From the NCBI GenBank assembly GCA_024690485.1, contig JAILPB010000003.1:1-32779 (forward strand): a stretch of DNA of 32,779 bases, given 5' to 3'. This DNA is from Butyrivibrio sp. (GTDB lineage: Bacteria; Bacillota; Clostridia; Lachnospirales; Lachnospiraceae). Below the pieces are notes generated by a model that saw only the letters and a list, made by a program, of their open reading frames with translations, was not told the origin of the DNA and ran no database searches. The position numbers and the translations under genes were made by a program. Below, one piece after another: positions 8,085 to 17,318 of the stretch; the stretch's first letter is position 1; each line of letters begins with the position of its first letter.

Positions 8085-8113
8085 TTGACAAAGAAAGGGT
8101 ATTTGAATAATAT
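8085..8113 (+). promoter_or_regulatory. proximal valS promoter
   Basis: TTGACA (8085-8090), a 17-bp spacer and TAATAT (8108-8113) form a near-consensus promoter. The start near 8120 leaves a leader of about 50 nt, too short for a T-box. Confidence 0.7.
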
Positions 8114-8173
8114 TATTTAACGGTATTTATTCAATATTGTAAAAAATTCCACATTGAAAAAGAGGATTTATAA

Positions 8174-10846
8174 ATGAAGAAAGAATTGGCAAAGACTTAT
8201 GATCCGCAGGGAATCGAGGATCGACTTTACAAGAAGTGGGAGGACAATAAGTACTTTCACGCTGAGGTGGATGAAACTAAGAAACCTTTCACTATAGTTA
8301 TTCCTCCGCCGAACATCACCGGTAAGCTTCATATGGGACATGCTTTTGACCAGACATTGCAGGATATCCTTATCAGATGGAAGCGTATGCAGGGATATAA
8401 TGCCCTTTGGCAGCCCGGTACAGATCATGCAAGCATTGCCACTGAGGTCCGTATTACCGACGAGCTAAAGAAGCAGGGAATTGATAAGCATGATCTTGGT
8501 CGTGAGAAATTCCTTGAGAAGGCTTGGGAGTGGAAAAAAGAATATGGTGGAACAATCGTTTCACAGCTTAAGAAGCTTGGTTCATCCTGTGACTGGGATC
8601 GTGAGAGATTCACAATGGATGAGGGCTGCAACAAGGCAGTAACTGAAGTTTTCGTTAAGATGCATGAAAAAGGTTATATATATAAGGGAAACAGAATTGT
8701 AAACTGGTGCCCTGTATGTAATACCTCTATTTCTGATGCAGAAGTTGAGTACGAAGAGCAGGCAGGACATCTTTGGCATATCAAGTATCCTGTTATCGAT
8801 GAGGATGGAACTGTAAGTAAGACTGAATTTATCGAGTTTGCAACCACACGTCCCGAGACAATGCTTGGTGATACTGCTGTAGCAGTTAACCCTGATGATG
8901 ACAGATACAAGAGCTTCAAGGGTAAGAAGGTTCTTCTTCCTATAGTTAACAGAGAGCTTCCTATTGTTGAGGATAGCTATGTAGATATGGAGTTTGGTAC
9001 AGGTGTTGTTAAGATTACTCCTGCACACGACCCTAACGACTTTGAAGTTGGAAAACGTCATAATCTCGAGGAGATCAATATCCTCAATGACGATGCTACT
9101 ATAAATAAGAATGGTGGCAAGTTCGAGGGTATGGACAGATACGAGTGTCGTGATGCCATCGTTAAGGAACTTGAGGAACTTGGTCTTCTTGTTAAGATCG
9201 AGGACTACACACATAATGTAGGAACACATGACAGATGTGGTACTACTGTAGAGCCTATGATAAAGAAGCAGTGGTTCGTTAAGATGGATGAGCTTATTAA
9301 GCCCGCTGTCAAGGCAGTTAAGGAAGGCGAGATCAAGCTTATTCCTCAGCGTATGGAGAAGACATACTTTAACTGGACAGATAACATCAGAGACTGGTGT
9401 ATTTCAAGACAGCTCTGGTGGGGACACAGAATACCTGCATACTATTGTGAGGATTGTGGTGAGACAGTTGTATCAGCTGAGGCACCTACAGTATGTCCTA
9501 AGTGCGGATGCACACACTTTAAGCAGGAGTCTGATACCCTTGATACATGGTTTTCATCAGCTCTTTGGCCTTTCGAGACCCTTGGATGGCCTGAGCAGAC
9601 ACCTGACCTTAAGTACTTCTTCCCTACAGACGTACTTGTAACAGGATATGACATCATCTTCTTCTGGGTAATCAGAATGATCTTCTCAAGCTATGAGCAG
9701 ATGGGTACATATCCCTTCAAGACAGTTCTTTTCCATGGACTTATCAGAGATTCTCAGGGTAGAAAGATGAGTAAATCTCTTGGTAACGGTATTGATCCTC
9801 TTGAAGTAATTGAGAAATACGGTGCTGATGCACTTCGTCTTACTATCGTTACCGGCAATGCTCCCGGAAATGATATGAGATTCTATTATGAGCGTGTTGA
9901 GAATAGCCGTAACTTTGCTAACAAGGTATGGAATGCATCAAGATTCATTATGATGAACATGCCTGAGGATGCTGAGAGTGCTATCCACCAGAGCGCACCT
10001 GCAGGACTTGAGCCTGTGGATAAGTGGATTCTTTCAAGACTTAACAACACTATCCGTGAAGTTACTGACAACATGGATAAGTTTGAGCTTGGAATCGCAG
10101 TCCAGAAGGTTTATGACTTTATCTGGGAAGAGTTCTGTGACTGGTACATCGAGATGGTTAAGCCTCGTCTCTACAATTCAGATGACAAGGCATCTCACGA
10201 GGCAGCACTTTGGACACTCCAGACAGTCCTTATTAATGGACTTAAACTTCTTCATCCTTACATGCCATATGTAACAGAGGAGATCTTCTGCACAATTCAG
10301 TCTGAGGAAGAGTCAATCATGATCTCTTCATGGCCTGAGTATAAGGAAGAGTGGAACTTCTCTGAGGATGAGAAGTCTATCGAGACAATTAAAGAAGCTG
10401 TAAGAGGCATCAGAAACGTTCGTACACAGATGAATGTTGCTCCTTCACGTAAGGCTAAGGTATTCGTTGTATCTGACAAGGATGAGGTTCTTGATATCTT
10501 CGAGACAGGTAAGCTTTTCTTCGAGACACTCGCAAGTGCTTCAGAGAGCGTATGCCAGAAGGACAAGAGCGGAATAGCAGAGGATGCTGTTTCAGTTGTA
10601 CTTGCCGACCTTACAATTTACATTCCTTTCTCAGATCTTGTTGATATCTCAGCTGAGATCGAGAGACTTGAAAAAGAAAAGAAGAAGCTTGAAGGTGAGC
10701 TTAAGAGATCTAAGAGCATGCTTGAAAACGAGAAATTCCTTTCAAAGGCTCCTGCTGAAAAGATCGAAGAAGAGAAAGAAAAGCAGAGAAAGTATGAGCA
10801 GACCTACGCACAGGTTGAGGAGAGACTTGCTCAGCTTAAGGACTAA
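8174..10846 (+). CDS. valS: valine-tRNA ligase
   Basis: ValRS charges tRNA-Val and hydrolyses mischarged Thr-tRNA in the cytoplasm. The 890-residue length is normal. Near the N-terminus [15 protein letters not shown] contains the HIGH motif (as HMGH) and is followed by [11 protein letters not shown]. The editing domain includes [21 protein letters not shown] appears exactly in [14 protein letters not shown], and the last ~60 residues form the lysine/glutamate-rich coiled coil typical of ValRS. AGAGGA (8161-8166) lies 7 nt before the ATG. The gene uses CGT arginine codons more than most neighbours, consistent with high expression. Many Firmicutes control valS by a T-box; none is visible here, only two promoters and paired palindromes. 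folC follows after 12 bp. Confidence 0.98.
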   Translation: MKKELAKTYDPQGIEDRLYKKWEDNKYFHAEVDETKKPFTIVIPPPNITGKLHMGHAFDQTLQDILIRWKRMQGYNALWQPGTDHASIATEVRITDELKKQGIDKHDLGREKFLEKAWEWKKEYGGTIVSQLKKLGSSCDWDRERFTMDEGCNKAVTEVFVKMHEKGYIYKGNRIVNWCPVCNTSISDAEVEYEEQAGHLWHIKYPVIDEDGTVSKTEFIEFATTRPETMLGDTAVAVNPDDDRYKSFKGKKVLLPIVNRELPIVEDSYVDMEFGTGVVKITPAHDPNDFEVGKRHNLEEINILNDDATINKNGGKFEGMDRYECRDAIVKELEELGLLVKIEDYTHNVGTHDRCGTTVEPMIKKQWFVKMDELIKPAVKAVKEGEIKLIPQRMEKTYFNWTDNIRDWCISRQLWWGHRIPAYYCEDCGETVVSAEAPTVCPKCGCTHFKQESDTLDTWFSSALWPFETLGWPEQTPDLKYFFPTDVLVTGYDIIFFWVIRMIFSSYEQMGTYPFKTVLFHGLIRDSQGRKMSKSLGNGIDPLEVIEKYGADALRLTIVTGNAPGNDMRFYYERVENSRNFANKVWNASRFIMMNMPEDAESAIHQSAPAGLEPVDKWILSRLNNTIREVTDNMDKFELGIAVQKVYDFIWEEFCDWYIEMVKPRLYNSDDKASHEAALWTLQTVLINGLKLLHPYMPYVTEEIFCTIQSEEESIMISSWPEYKEEWNFSEDEKSIETIKEAVRGIRNVRTQMNVAPSRKAKVFVVSDKDEVLDIFETGKLFFETLASASESVCQKDKSGIAEDAVSVVLADLTIYIPFSDLVDISAEIERLEKEKKKLEGELKRSKSMLENEKFLSKAPAEKIEEEKEKQRKYEQTYAQVEERLAQLKD

Positions 10847-10858
10847 TTTGGGAGTAAT

Positions 10859-12253
10859 ATGAGCGAAGAGTTATCCAAAAGCTTAGAGGATATGCTTGCC
10901 AGGATAGACAATGGGGAAAGACTTGCATTCTATGAATGCGAGAGGTTTATCGAGAGCATACCGTTATTTACGGAAAAGCATTCTGTAGAGCAGACAAGGG
11001 ACTTCCTGGAATATCTGGGAAGTCCTGATAAAAAAATGAAGATAATACACGTTGCGGGGACAAACGGTAAAGGTTCTGTCTGCAATTATCTCTCTGAGAT
11101 ATTAAGACAGGCCGGATTCTCAGTGGGGATGTTTACATCTCCGCATCTTATCAGAATCAATGAGAGATTTGCATTAAACGGCAAGTCCATTGAGGATAAT
11201 ATATTCTGTGAGATTTTCGGTGATCTTCTTGTAAAGGTAAGGGATTATCATCCGGACAGATATGTGCCCACATATTTTGAGTTTTTATTCTTCATGGCTA
11301 TGCTTTTATATGAAAAGTATCCTGTAGATTATGTTGTGCTTGAGACAGGTCTTGGCGGAAGACTTGACGCTACAAACAGTATCCATGAACCGATTCTTAG
11401 TGTTATTACTGAGATCGGGTTGGATCATATGCAATATCTTGGAAATACCATTTCAGAGATTGCGGCTGAAAAGGCCGGAATCATCAAGGAAAATGTTCCT
11501 GTTGTATTCATTAACAAGAGACAGCAGAGTACAGAAGTAATAGAAAAAAGAGCTGAGCAGCTTGGAACTAAGATTTATGCCGTAGAACCTGGGTTTGTCA
11601 GGGATGTAAAGATTGCCCCTGATGATGCAGGCAATATTTGCATTGATTTTTCTTATGAATCTAAGTATGATAAATATTGCGGTCTACGTGTTCAAACAGT
11701 TGCGAAATTTCAATTAGAAAATGCCGCTATTGCGATAATGTGCGCAAGAGCTTTAAATGATATGGGCATAAACATAGCTGATGAAGATATCAGCTTTGGA
11801 CTTAAGAAAGCCAAATGGGGCGGAAGAATGGAACTTATTCTTCCCGGTATTTACGTAGATGGTGCCCATAACGTAGATGGTATGGAGGCTTTTCTGGAGA
11901 GCGTATGCAATGTTCCCTGTAATGGGAAGAGACATTTGCTTTTCGGGGCTGTGGCAGATAAGCAGTATCATTTAATGATCAGACAGATACTTAAGAGCGG
12001 TCTTTTTGATCATGTCAGTGTATCTGTGCTTGATACAGGTAGATCTGTATCGGAATCACAGCTTAAGTCAGCAATACAGTCAGAGACAGAAAATTTAGAA
12101 GAAGAGACCAATATTAGATTCTCTTTCTATACAAGCGTAAGAGATGCCCTTATGGACATCATTACCGACAGGAAGTCTGAGGATGTGGTCTTCGTTGCCG
12201 GATCTTTGTATCTGGTTGGGCAGGTTAGAGAATCACTTGGCATTATGTCGTGA
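10859..12253 (+). CDS. folC: bifunctional folylpolyglutamate synthase / dihydrofolate synthase
   Basis: FolC adds glutamate residues to folates, and in bacteria often also makes dihydrofolate from dihydropteroate. It is a Mur-ligase-type ATPase of 464 residues. Motifs seen are HVAGTNGKGSVCNYLSEIL (P-loop), TSPHLIRINERF, VVLETGLGGRLDATN, the ITEIGLDHMQYLGNTISEIA stretch that helps bind Mg-ATP, and VDGAHNVDG. GGGAG precedes the ATG. It begins 12 bp after valS, the conserved valS-folC order of Firmicutes, and so is very likely co-transcribed with it. Confidence 0.96.
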   Translation: MSEELSKSLEDMLARIDNGERLAFYECERFIESIPLFTEKHSVEQTRDFLEYLGSPDKKMKIIHVAGTNGKGSVCNYLSEILRQAGFSVGMFTSPHLIRINERFALNGKSIEDNIFCEIFGDLLVKVRDYHPDRYVPTYFEFLFFMAMLLYEKYPVDYVVLETGLGGRLDATNSIHEPILSVITEIGLDHMQYLGNTISEIAAEKAGIIKENVPVVFINKRQQSTEVIEKRAEQLGTKIYAVEPGFVRDVKIAPDDAGNICIDFSYESKYDKYCGLRVQTVAKFQLENAAIAIMCARALNDMGINIADEDISFGLKKAKWGGRMELILPGIYVDGAHNVDGMEAFLESVCNVPCNGKRHLLFGAVADKQYHLMIRQILKSGLFDHVSVSVLDTGRSVSESQLKSAIQSETENLEEETNIRFSFYTSVRDALMDIITDRKSEDVVFVAGSLYLVGQVRESLGIMS

Positions 12254-12277
12254 TTACATATGAGGGAGTTTTGAAAA

Positions 12278-12448
12278 ATGATCAATTTTGAGAATGAACT
12301 TAAAAAGTTCAGACCCAGCCTTGAAATTGAGGATGCTGAGGAGATTATCTACAATCAGGATCTCGATGATATGGCTGATGTCCTTGTAAGCTTGATCAAG
12401 GACGCCAAGGCAGAGGAAGCGAGCAGACATACTCGTATCCGTTCTTGA
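12278..12448 (+). CDS. 56-residue conserved-looking hypothetical protein
   Basis: This short frame runs from ATG 12278 to TGA 12446-12448, with AGGGAG (12263-12268) 9 nt upstream. The protein begins MINFENELKKFRPSLEIEDA and ends EEASRHTRIRS. It is acidic in its first half, has no transmembrane segment and looks helical. It fills the gap between folC (24 bp) and the TPR gene (31 bp), so it is part of the same transcription unit. Good codon use and a real ribosome-binding site argue that it is expressed. I do not recognise the family and assign no function. Confidence 0.72.
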   Translation: MINFENELKKFRPSLEIEDAEEIIYNQDLDDMADVLVSLIKDAKAEEASRHTRIRS

Positions 12449-12479
12449 CTACTAATTCAGAGGGGATGAACTTTATATT

Positions 12480-13898
12480 ATGAAATGCTATCAATGTGGA
12501 GCAGAGCTCACGGAGCGCGATTATTGTCCTAATTGCGGCACCGGAGTTAAGGTATATAAGCGCATCATAGCATTGTCCAATCGCTATTATAACGAGGGTT
12601 TGGAAAGAGCAGGGGTGCGTAATCTCTCAGGGGCTGTTGAGTCACTGCATCAGAGTTTAAAACTAAATAAGAGTAATATTCAGGCCAGAAACCTTTTAGG
12701 ACTGGTCTATTATGAGTGTGGAGAAGTCGTAGCAGCACTTAGTGAATGGGTTATAAGTAAGAACTTAAAGCCCGATGACAATGTTGCTGACGAATATATG
12801 GATATCGTTAGAAACGATCCTTCCAGACTTGAGATGTTCAATCAGACAATCAAGAAATATAACATCGCACTCAATCACTGCCATCAGGATAGGCTTGATA
12901 TGGCTATTATCCAGCTTAAAAAAGTGCTTTCAATGAATCCCGGATTCATAAGAGCACATCTACTTTTAGCGCTTCTTTATCTAAACGATGGCAATTATGC
13001 AAAAGCAAAGACAGAGGCTCAAAAGAGCCTAAAACTTGATTCAGGCAACGTAATGGCTGCCAGATATCTCAAGGAAGCAGAAGCTATGATGCTGCCTCAG
13101 GATATCAAGAATCATGAAGATACTACTAAAAAACAGGTAACAAAGGACGTAGTACGTTATCAAAGCGGAAATGAGACAATTATCCAGCCTGTAAGAACCA
13201 ATGTATTTACCAGAAGCGGTTCTATCTGGGGAATTGTTTTGGGAATAGTCCTTGGAATCGCAGCGGCATGCTATCTTATCTTGCCTGCCCGTATCCAGGA
13301 AGTAAATTCAACATACAAAAAGCAGATTTCAACCATAAGTGAGGAATCTGATGCTAAGTCAGCTCAGGTTGGCGAATATGAGCAGCAGATCTCATCTTTG
13401 AATGCTGATATAGAGAACCTCAAGGAGGAGCTTGCGGCTTATGAATCTGTAGATACAACAGGATCAGCTACTGTGAACCTCATGAAGGCTGTATCTTTGT
13501 ATCTTAATGAGCCTGACAACATGGACGCTATTGAGGCTCAGATGGATAGTGTTAATCTCGATAACCTTGAGGAGACCGGAGCAGCCGGCTTCAAGGATTT
13601 ATATGACAGCTTTATGGTCCTTGTTGGAGCAGAGCTCTCTAAGAGAAGCTATGCTAAGGGTTACGAAGCATACAGAAGCGAGAATTTTGAAGAAGCTATT
13701 CCTGCATTAACCAAGGCATTTCAGTATGATAATACCAATGTGGATGCACTTTATAATCTTGGTAATGCATATTATGAAAGTGGTGACACTGATAATGCCA
13801 AGGTAACCTATGACAAGGTTATTACCGATTTCGCAGATACATCCAGTGCATCCTCTGCTGAAACAAAATTGGCTGAGATAAACAATGCTACGAATTAA
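12480..13898 (+). CDS. zinc-ribbon, TPR-repeat membrane protein
   Basis: A 472-residue protein with four parts. A zinc ribbon comes first, CYQCG...DYCPNCG (Cys3, Cys6, Cys16, Cys19). Tetratricopeptide-like helices follow (about 30-200), then one transmembrane segment (about 249-268, GIVLGIVLGIAAACYLILPA). Last is an extracytoplasmic part with a coiled coil (about 275-322) and C-terminal TPRs (about 395-465). With the zinc ribbon and first TPRs probably inside the cell and the second TPR set outside, it could link cytoplasmic and envelope partners. That topology is inferred. The start is set by GAGGGGATG upstream. It overlaps no gene, and the MBOAT gene begins 8 bp later. No enzyme motif is visible; a scaffold is the best guess. 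Confidence 0.8.
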   Translation: MKCYQCGAELTERDYCPNCGTGVKVYKRIIALSNRYYNEGLERAGVRNLSGAVESLHQSLKLNKSNIQARNLLGLVYYECGEVVAALSEWVISKNLKPDDNVADEYMDIVRNDPSRLEMFNQTIKKYNIALNHCHQDRLDMAIIQLKKVLSMNPGFIRAHLLLALLYLNDGNYAKAKTEAQKSLKLDSGNVMAARYLKEAEAMMLPQDIKNHEDTTKKQVTKDVVRYQSGNETIIQPVRTNVFTRSGSIWGIVLGIVLGIAAACYLILPARIQEVNSTYKKQISTISEESDAKSAQVGEYEQQISSLNADIENLKEELAAYESVDTTGSATVNLMKAVSLYLNEPDNMDAIEAQMDSVNLDNLEETGAAGFKDLYDSFMVLVGAELSKRSYAKGYEAYRSENFEEAIPALTKAFQYDNTNVDALYNLGNAYYESGDTDNAKVTYDKVITDFADTSSASSAETKLAEINNATN

Positions 13899-13906
13899 AT
13901 GGAAAT

Positions 13907-15286
13907 ATGATTAATTTTTCGGATTTATCTTTTATATTTAGATTTCTACCGGCATTTCTGTTGGCTTACTATATTGTGCCAATCGGAATGCGGGCGTATA
14001 TCACTGTAATCGGAAGTCTGATTTTCTATGCCGTAGGCGACATTAAGAGCCTGTGGGTATTTCTTGCTTCGATTGTAGTGAACTATTTGTTTTCTTTAAA
14101 ATGTCAGGAACGCAAAAAAGCGTTCCTATTTGTGATAGTTCTGTTTGATACCGGATTACTTGTATTTTATAAGCTTATAGCACAGAGAATAGGCTTACTT
14201 TTGCCTGTTCCTCTTGGCATAAGCTTTTTTACGTTCAAGATGATCTCTTTCCAGGCGGATCTATATACCGGCAAGATCAAGAAGAGACCCAGATTTATGG
14301 AAACTCTTCTCTATTTCTCACTGTTCCCGCAGGTTATTTCAGGACCCATTATGAGATTTGAAGACACTGAGAAAAACAGGATCATTACAGGAGTTGAGGA
14401 CAGATTCCTGCTTTTTAGGGATCGCTTCTCCAAGAATTTTGATAAGGTGGAAGAGGGACTTTCAATATTCGTAATGGGATTCGCTATGAAGGTTATCCTT
14501 GCGGACTATCTTGCAATGATGTGGAATGAGATCGGAACCATAGGCTACGAGAGCATTTCTACGCCCCTTGCCTGGGCAGGCGTTGTTTGCTACTCACTTG
14601 AGCTTTACTTCGATTTCTGGGGATATTCCCTTATGGCTTCGGGAATTGCTGTAGCCATGGGCTATCCTTTTATCATTAACTTTAACCACCCCTATTCAGC
14701 TAAGGGCGTGGGTGATTTCTACAGAAGATGGCATGTAACTCTCGGAACCTGGTTTAGGGATTACATTTATATTCCTATGGGCGGAAGTAAGAAGGGAAGC
14801 CTTAGGACTATCTTTAACCTCTGCGTTGTATGGTTCCTTACCGGATTATGGCACGGAGTTACTTTGAATTTCCTTCTTTGGAGCGGATGCCTTCTGGTAC
14901 TTATTGTTCTTGAAAAGTATCTGTGGGTTCACATTCCGAAGGTCAGGGACTTTGTTGGAAAAGTCCATGTACTTTTCTTTATTCCTATCACATGGGTTAT
15001 TTTCGCAATACCAAATTATAATGACCTGTTAAATTATCTGGGGAGACTTTTCCCTTTTGCAGGTGGCGGAAATTATATCAACCCCTTTGACTTTGATAAA
15101 ATCGTGGGAAACTATGTATTTTTCCTGCTTACAGGCATGATGCTTCTTTGGCCTAAAATATTTGATTATATATTTAAAAACAGACGTAATTGGTTTGTAA
15201 GACTTTTCCTTCTGATACTGTTCTGGATATGCGCGGTATTTGTTTCGGGAAAGGCCGGAAATCCGTTCCTGTATTTTAGTTTTTGA
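13907..15286 (+). CDS. MBOAT-family O-acyltransferase (AlgI/DltB-like)
   Basis: A 459-residue polytopic membrane protein of the MBOAT family, which moves acyl groups from the cytoplasmic side onto an extracytoplasmic polymer. Signatures are PVPLGISFFTFKMISFQADL (101-120), FPQVISGPI (140-148), GVGDFYRRWHVTLGTWFRDY (267-286) with YIPMGG after it, and FLTGLWHGVTLNF (310-322), which holds the catalytic histidine His316. About ten hydrophobic segments are visible. It starts 8 bp after the TPR gene and is followed directly by an SGNH-type protein, the usual partner for AlgI/DltB/PatA systems. The acceptor cannot be told from sequence; peptidoglycan, a secondary cell-wall polymer or exopolysaccharide are all possible. 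The ribosome-binding site is weak, suggesting coupling to the gene before it. Confidence 0.92.
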   Translation: MINFSDLSFIFRFLPAFLLAYYIVPIGMRAYITVIGSLIFYAVGDIKSLWVFLASIVVNYLFSLKCQERKKAFLFVIVLFDTGLLVFYKLIAQRIGLLLPVPLGISFFTFKMISFQADLYTGKIKKRPRFMETLLYFSLFPQVISGPIMRFEDTEKNRIITGVEDRFLLFRDRFSKNFDKVEEGLSIFVMGFAMKVILADYLAMMWNEIGTIGYESISTPLAWAGVVCYSLELYFDFWGYSLMASGIAVAMGYPFIINFNHPYSAKGVGDFYRRWHVTLGTWFRDYIYIPMGGSKKGSLRTIFNLCVVWFLTGLWHGVTLNFLLWSGCLLVLIVLEKYLWVHIPKVRDFVGKVHVLFFIPITWVIFAIPNYNDLLNYLGRLFPFAGGGNYINPFDFDKIVGNYVFFLLTGMMLLWPKIFDYIFKNRRNWFVRLFLLILFWICAVFVSGKAGNPFLYFSF

Positions 15287-15297
15287 GGATTGTTTTA

Positions 15298-16656
15298 ATG
15301 AAAATTTGGTTTAAGCACATTCTCACCACCGGAATGATACTTGCAGGCATAGCCTTAAGTGTAGATTCCTACTTTGGTATGAATAGTGCGTATGAAAATT
15401 ATGAATATGACATGATGACATCACCTATCATCTCGCTTTCTCTAAGGAACCTTGCAGACGGCAAGATTCCATACCTTGTAAGCGCAGCTATGGGGAAAAA
15501 TGTAAGTGATGACAGCGAGCTTGCAATGGCAGAGGAAGAAACCGGAACTGCACAAGACACCCAGGAAGCCACAGAAACTACGCAGACCGGCGAAAATAGA
15601 GATGTTCAAGATACAGAAGCTGTGCAGAATCCTGAGGATTCTCAGAATGAAGCAGGCCTAACAGAAGAAATAGCAAATCCCGAGGGAGAAAACCAGGCAG
15701 ATCCTGCAGCGAATGGCGAAGCAGGAGAAAATGCTGAAAATCCAGCTGCTGAAAACCCTTCAGAAAATCCGGAGCAGACTGAAAACTCTGAGACTACCCC
15801 ACAGGAAGCAGTAGCTGCTGAGGAATCCCAGGAAATTAAATATGTATATACTATGACATCTGTAGAAGATGATTATTTTGATGACGCTTTATTTATCGGT
15901 GATTCCAGAACCGTGGGACTTTCAGAGTATTGCCCGGAGCTTATGGAGAGGTCGGAATTTTATGCTAAGGTATCAATGACTATCTATGGAACTGATGACA
16001 TTAAATTTGTTGAGGTTCCTGTTATTCCTGAAGGGTTTGAGCCGGAGGTGGCAGAGTCCGCCAAGGAGCAGGCATCCGAAGAAAGCCCCGAGGCCTCAGA
16101 TACCGGAGAAAACACTCAGGAAACAGCTACTGAAGAGAATGCTCAGGCTGAACCCACTCCGACTCCGGATCCTTATGCAGACCTTCCAAAGGAGAAGGTA
16201 ACCATAGAAGAAGCTCTCACCAGAAAGCAGTTTGGCAAGATCTACATGATGCTTGGAATAAACGAGCTTGGAAGCGGAACTCCAGAGACCTTTAGGGATA
16301 AGTACGGAGAAGTAATCGGCAGAATAAGAGAGCTTCAGCCGGATGCAATTATCTATATTCAGGGAATAATGCATGTTACTTCCAAGAAGAGCAATAGCGA
16401 CAAAGTCTTTAAAAATGAGACCATAAATCAGAGAAATGATGCTTTAAGAGAGCTTGCTGACTGGGAACATATTTTTTACATCGACATGAATGAAGCAACC
16501 GACGATGAAAATGGTGCTTTATCGCAAGATTTGTCATTTGATGATGTACATTTGAAAGCAAAATCTTATTCATTGTGGTATGATTATTTGAAAAACCATG
16601 CTTTTATAAAGGTACCCAAAGATGAAGTGGATACAGGTATAAAAGCTGAGTCATAA
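15298..16656 (+). CDS. membrane-anchored SGNH/GDSL-type hydrolase-like protein, partner of the MBOAT
   Basis: A 452-residue protein with an N-terminal membrane anchor (about 5-25), a long disordered linker (about 73-180) rich in Glu, Ala, Asn and Pro, and an SGNH domain. Catalytic elements are FIGDSRTVG (Ser203), MLGINELG (Asn322) and SFDDVHL (Asp416, His418). A second acidic, Pro/Thr-rich disordered segment (about 250-296) is inserted inside the SGNH domain, between the GDS and GIN blocks, which is unusual. The frame opens with a TTG overlapping the MBOAT stop, but GAGG (15285-15288) fits the ATG at 15298 better. By analogy with other MBOAT-SGNH pairs it would transfer or remove acetyl or acyl groups outside the cell (inference). 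Confidence 0.85.
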   Translation: MKIWFKHILTTGMILAGIALSVDSYFGMNSAYENYEYDMMTSPIISLSLRNLADGKIPYLVSAAMGKNVSDDSELAMAEEETGTAQDTQEATETTQTGENRDVQDTEAVQNPEDSQNEAGLTEEIANPEGENQADPAANGEAGENAENPAAENPSENPEQTENSETTPQEAVAAEESQEIKYVYTMTSVEDDYFDDALFIGDSRTVGLSEYCPELMERSEFYAKVSMTIYGTDDIKFVEVPVIPEGFEPEVAESAKEQASEESPEASDTGENTQETATEENAQAEPTPTPDPYADLPKEKVTIEEALTRKQFGKIYMMLGINELGSGTPETFRDKYGEVIGRIRELQPDAIIYIQGIMHVTSKKSNSDKVFKNETINQRNDALRELADWEHIFYIDMNEATDDENGALSQDLSFDDVHLKAKSYSLWYDYLKNHAFIKVPKDEVDTGIKAES

Positions 16657-16677
16657 AGTGGGCAGTTGGAGGCAAAA

Positions 16678-16914
16678 ATGGCCAGACAAATGGTATTTAA
16701 AATGGAAAGACCGGGGCTTTTAAAGGAAGGCGATGAGGTCACTGTCACTGAGGGAGAACTTCCCAGTAACGTGTATTACACGATAGACCCGTCACTTGCC
16801 ATGTCAGCCAATTTTCCATTCAGGGAGAGGATGTCTCAGAGGAAAGGCATCGTACTTAAAGTCGAGGAAAACGACAGGGGTTATTACGTCACAGCAGAAT
16901 TTGCGGACGAATAA
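16678..16914 (+). CDS. 78-residue hypothetical protein
   Basis: A small soluble protein beginning MARQMVFKMERPGLLKEGDE, mostly beta-strand by composition, with no signal peptide and no cysteine. The sequence pattern (EGDEVTVTEGELPSNVYYTI, then KGIVLKVEEND) suggests a small beta-barrel, but I do not recognise a family. A TTG at 16666 is in frame, but it sits on the Shine-Dalgarno sequence; GGAGG (16668-16672) is placed correctly for the ATG at 16678. It lies 21 bp after the SGNH gene and 21 bp before ridA, inside the long operon. Confidence 0.75.
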   Translation: MARQMVFKMERPGLLKEGDEVTVTEGELPSNVYYTIDPSLAMSANFPFRERMSQRKGIVLKVEENDRGYYVTAEFADE

Positions 16915-16935
16915 ATAAATGTGGAGGATGAGAAC

Positions 16936-17316
16936 ATGAAAAAAGTATCAACAGACAAGGCACCGGCAGCAATCGGACCTTATTCACAGGCGATAAAGGC
17001 AGGGGATTTCCTTTACGCATCAGGACAGATCCCAATCAATCCTGCAACAGGAAATATTGAAGGCGCAGACATCACAGCTCAGACAGAGCTCGTTTGCAAA
17101 AATATCGGAGAGATTCTCAAGGCAGCAGATGCAAGCTATGAGCAGGTTGTAAAGACAAGTTGCTTCCTTTCAGAGATGTCTGATTTTGCTGCATTTAACG
17201 CAGTTTATGAGAAGTATTTTACAGGAAAGCCTGCAAGAAGCTGTGTTGCAGTTAAGCAGCTCCCTAAGGACGTGCTTTGTGAGGTAGAAGTTATAGCTTA
17301 TCTTGGGAAGGACTGA
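16936..17316 (+). CDS. ridA: RidA family enamine/imine deaminase
   Basis: RidA hydrolyses reactive 2-aminoacrylate and related enamines released by PLP enzymes such as threonine and serine dehydratases. The 126-residue length is typical. It shows PAAIGPYSQAIKAGDF, the SGQIPINPATG block and the C-terminal ARSCVAVKQLPKDVLCEVEVI, with the conserved arginine that holds the substrate carboxylate. A GTG at 16921 is in frame but overlaps GGAGGATG; the ATG at 16936 is the better start. It is packed between the 78-aa ORF and a TPR lipoprotein gene (2 bp away). Confidence 0.96.
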   Translation: MKKVSTDKAPAAIGPYSQAIKAGDFLYASGQIPINPATGNIEGADITAQTELVCKNIGEILKAADASYEQVVKTSCFLSEMSDFAAFNAVYEKYFTGKPARSCVAVKQLPKDVLCEVEVIAYLGKD

Positions 17317-17318
17317 TA

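Larger units (their letters stand above)
7684..8173. other. 490-bp AT-rich regulatory intergenic region upstream of valS
   Basis: No ORF of interest lies here. The region holds an imperfect inverted repeat (7736-7748/7763-7775), two TGACA-N4-TGTCA palindromes, two copies of ATGTAAACC (7767-7775 and 8013-8021) each preceded by TTCGGT and an A/T-rich stretch, and a 10-bp direct repeat CATAATAATT (7719-7728 and 7742-7751). It also has a TGTGGATAA (7870-7878) and a TTATTCACA (7912-7920), which match the DnaA-box consensus perfectly and with one mismatch. Two promoters lie at its right end. No T-box signature is present. Confidence 0.6.

Noticed and set aside
7684..8173. T-box leader for valS
   Set aside because: No T-box sequence (AGGGTGGnACCGCG type), no specifier hairpin and no terminator before the valS start; the best promoter leaves a leader of only about 50 nt.
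8582..9229. 215-codon open frame on the minus strand inside valS
   Set aside because: It lies wholly opposite valS, whose protein is fully conserved in motif order. The antisense frame has no ribosome-binding site and its product looks random. Other long antisense or shifted frames in real genes were dropped for the same reason.
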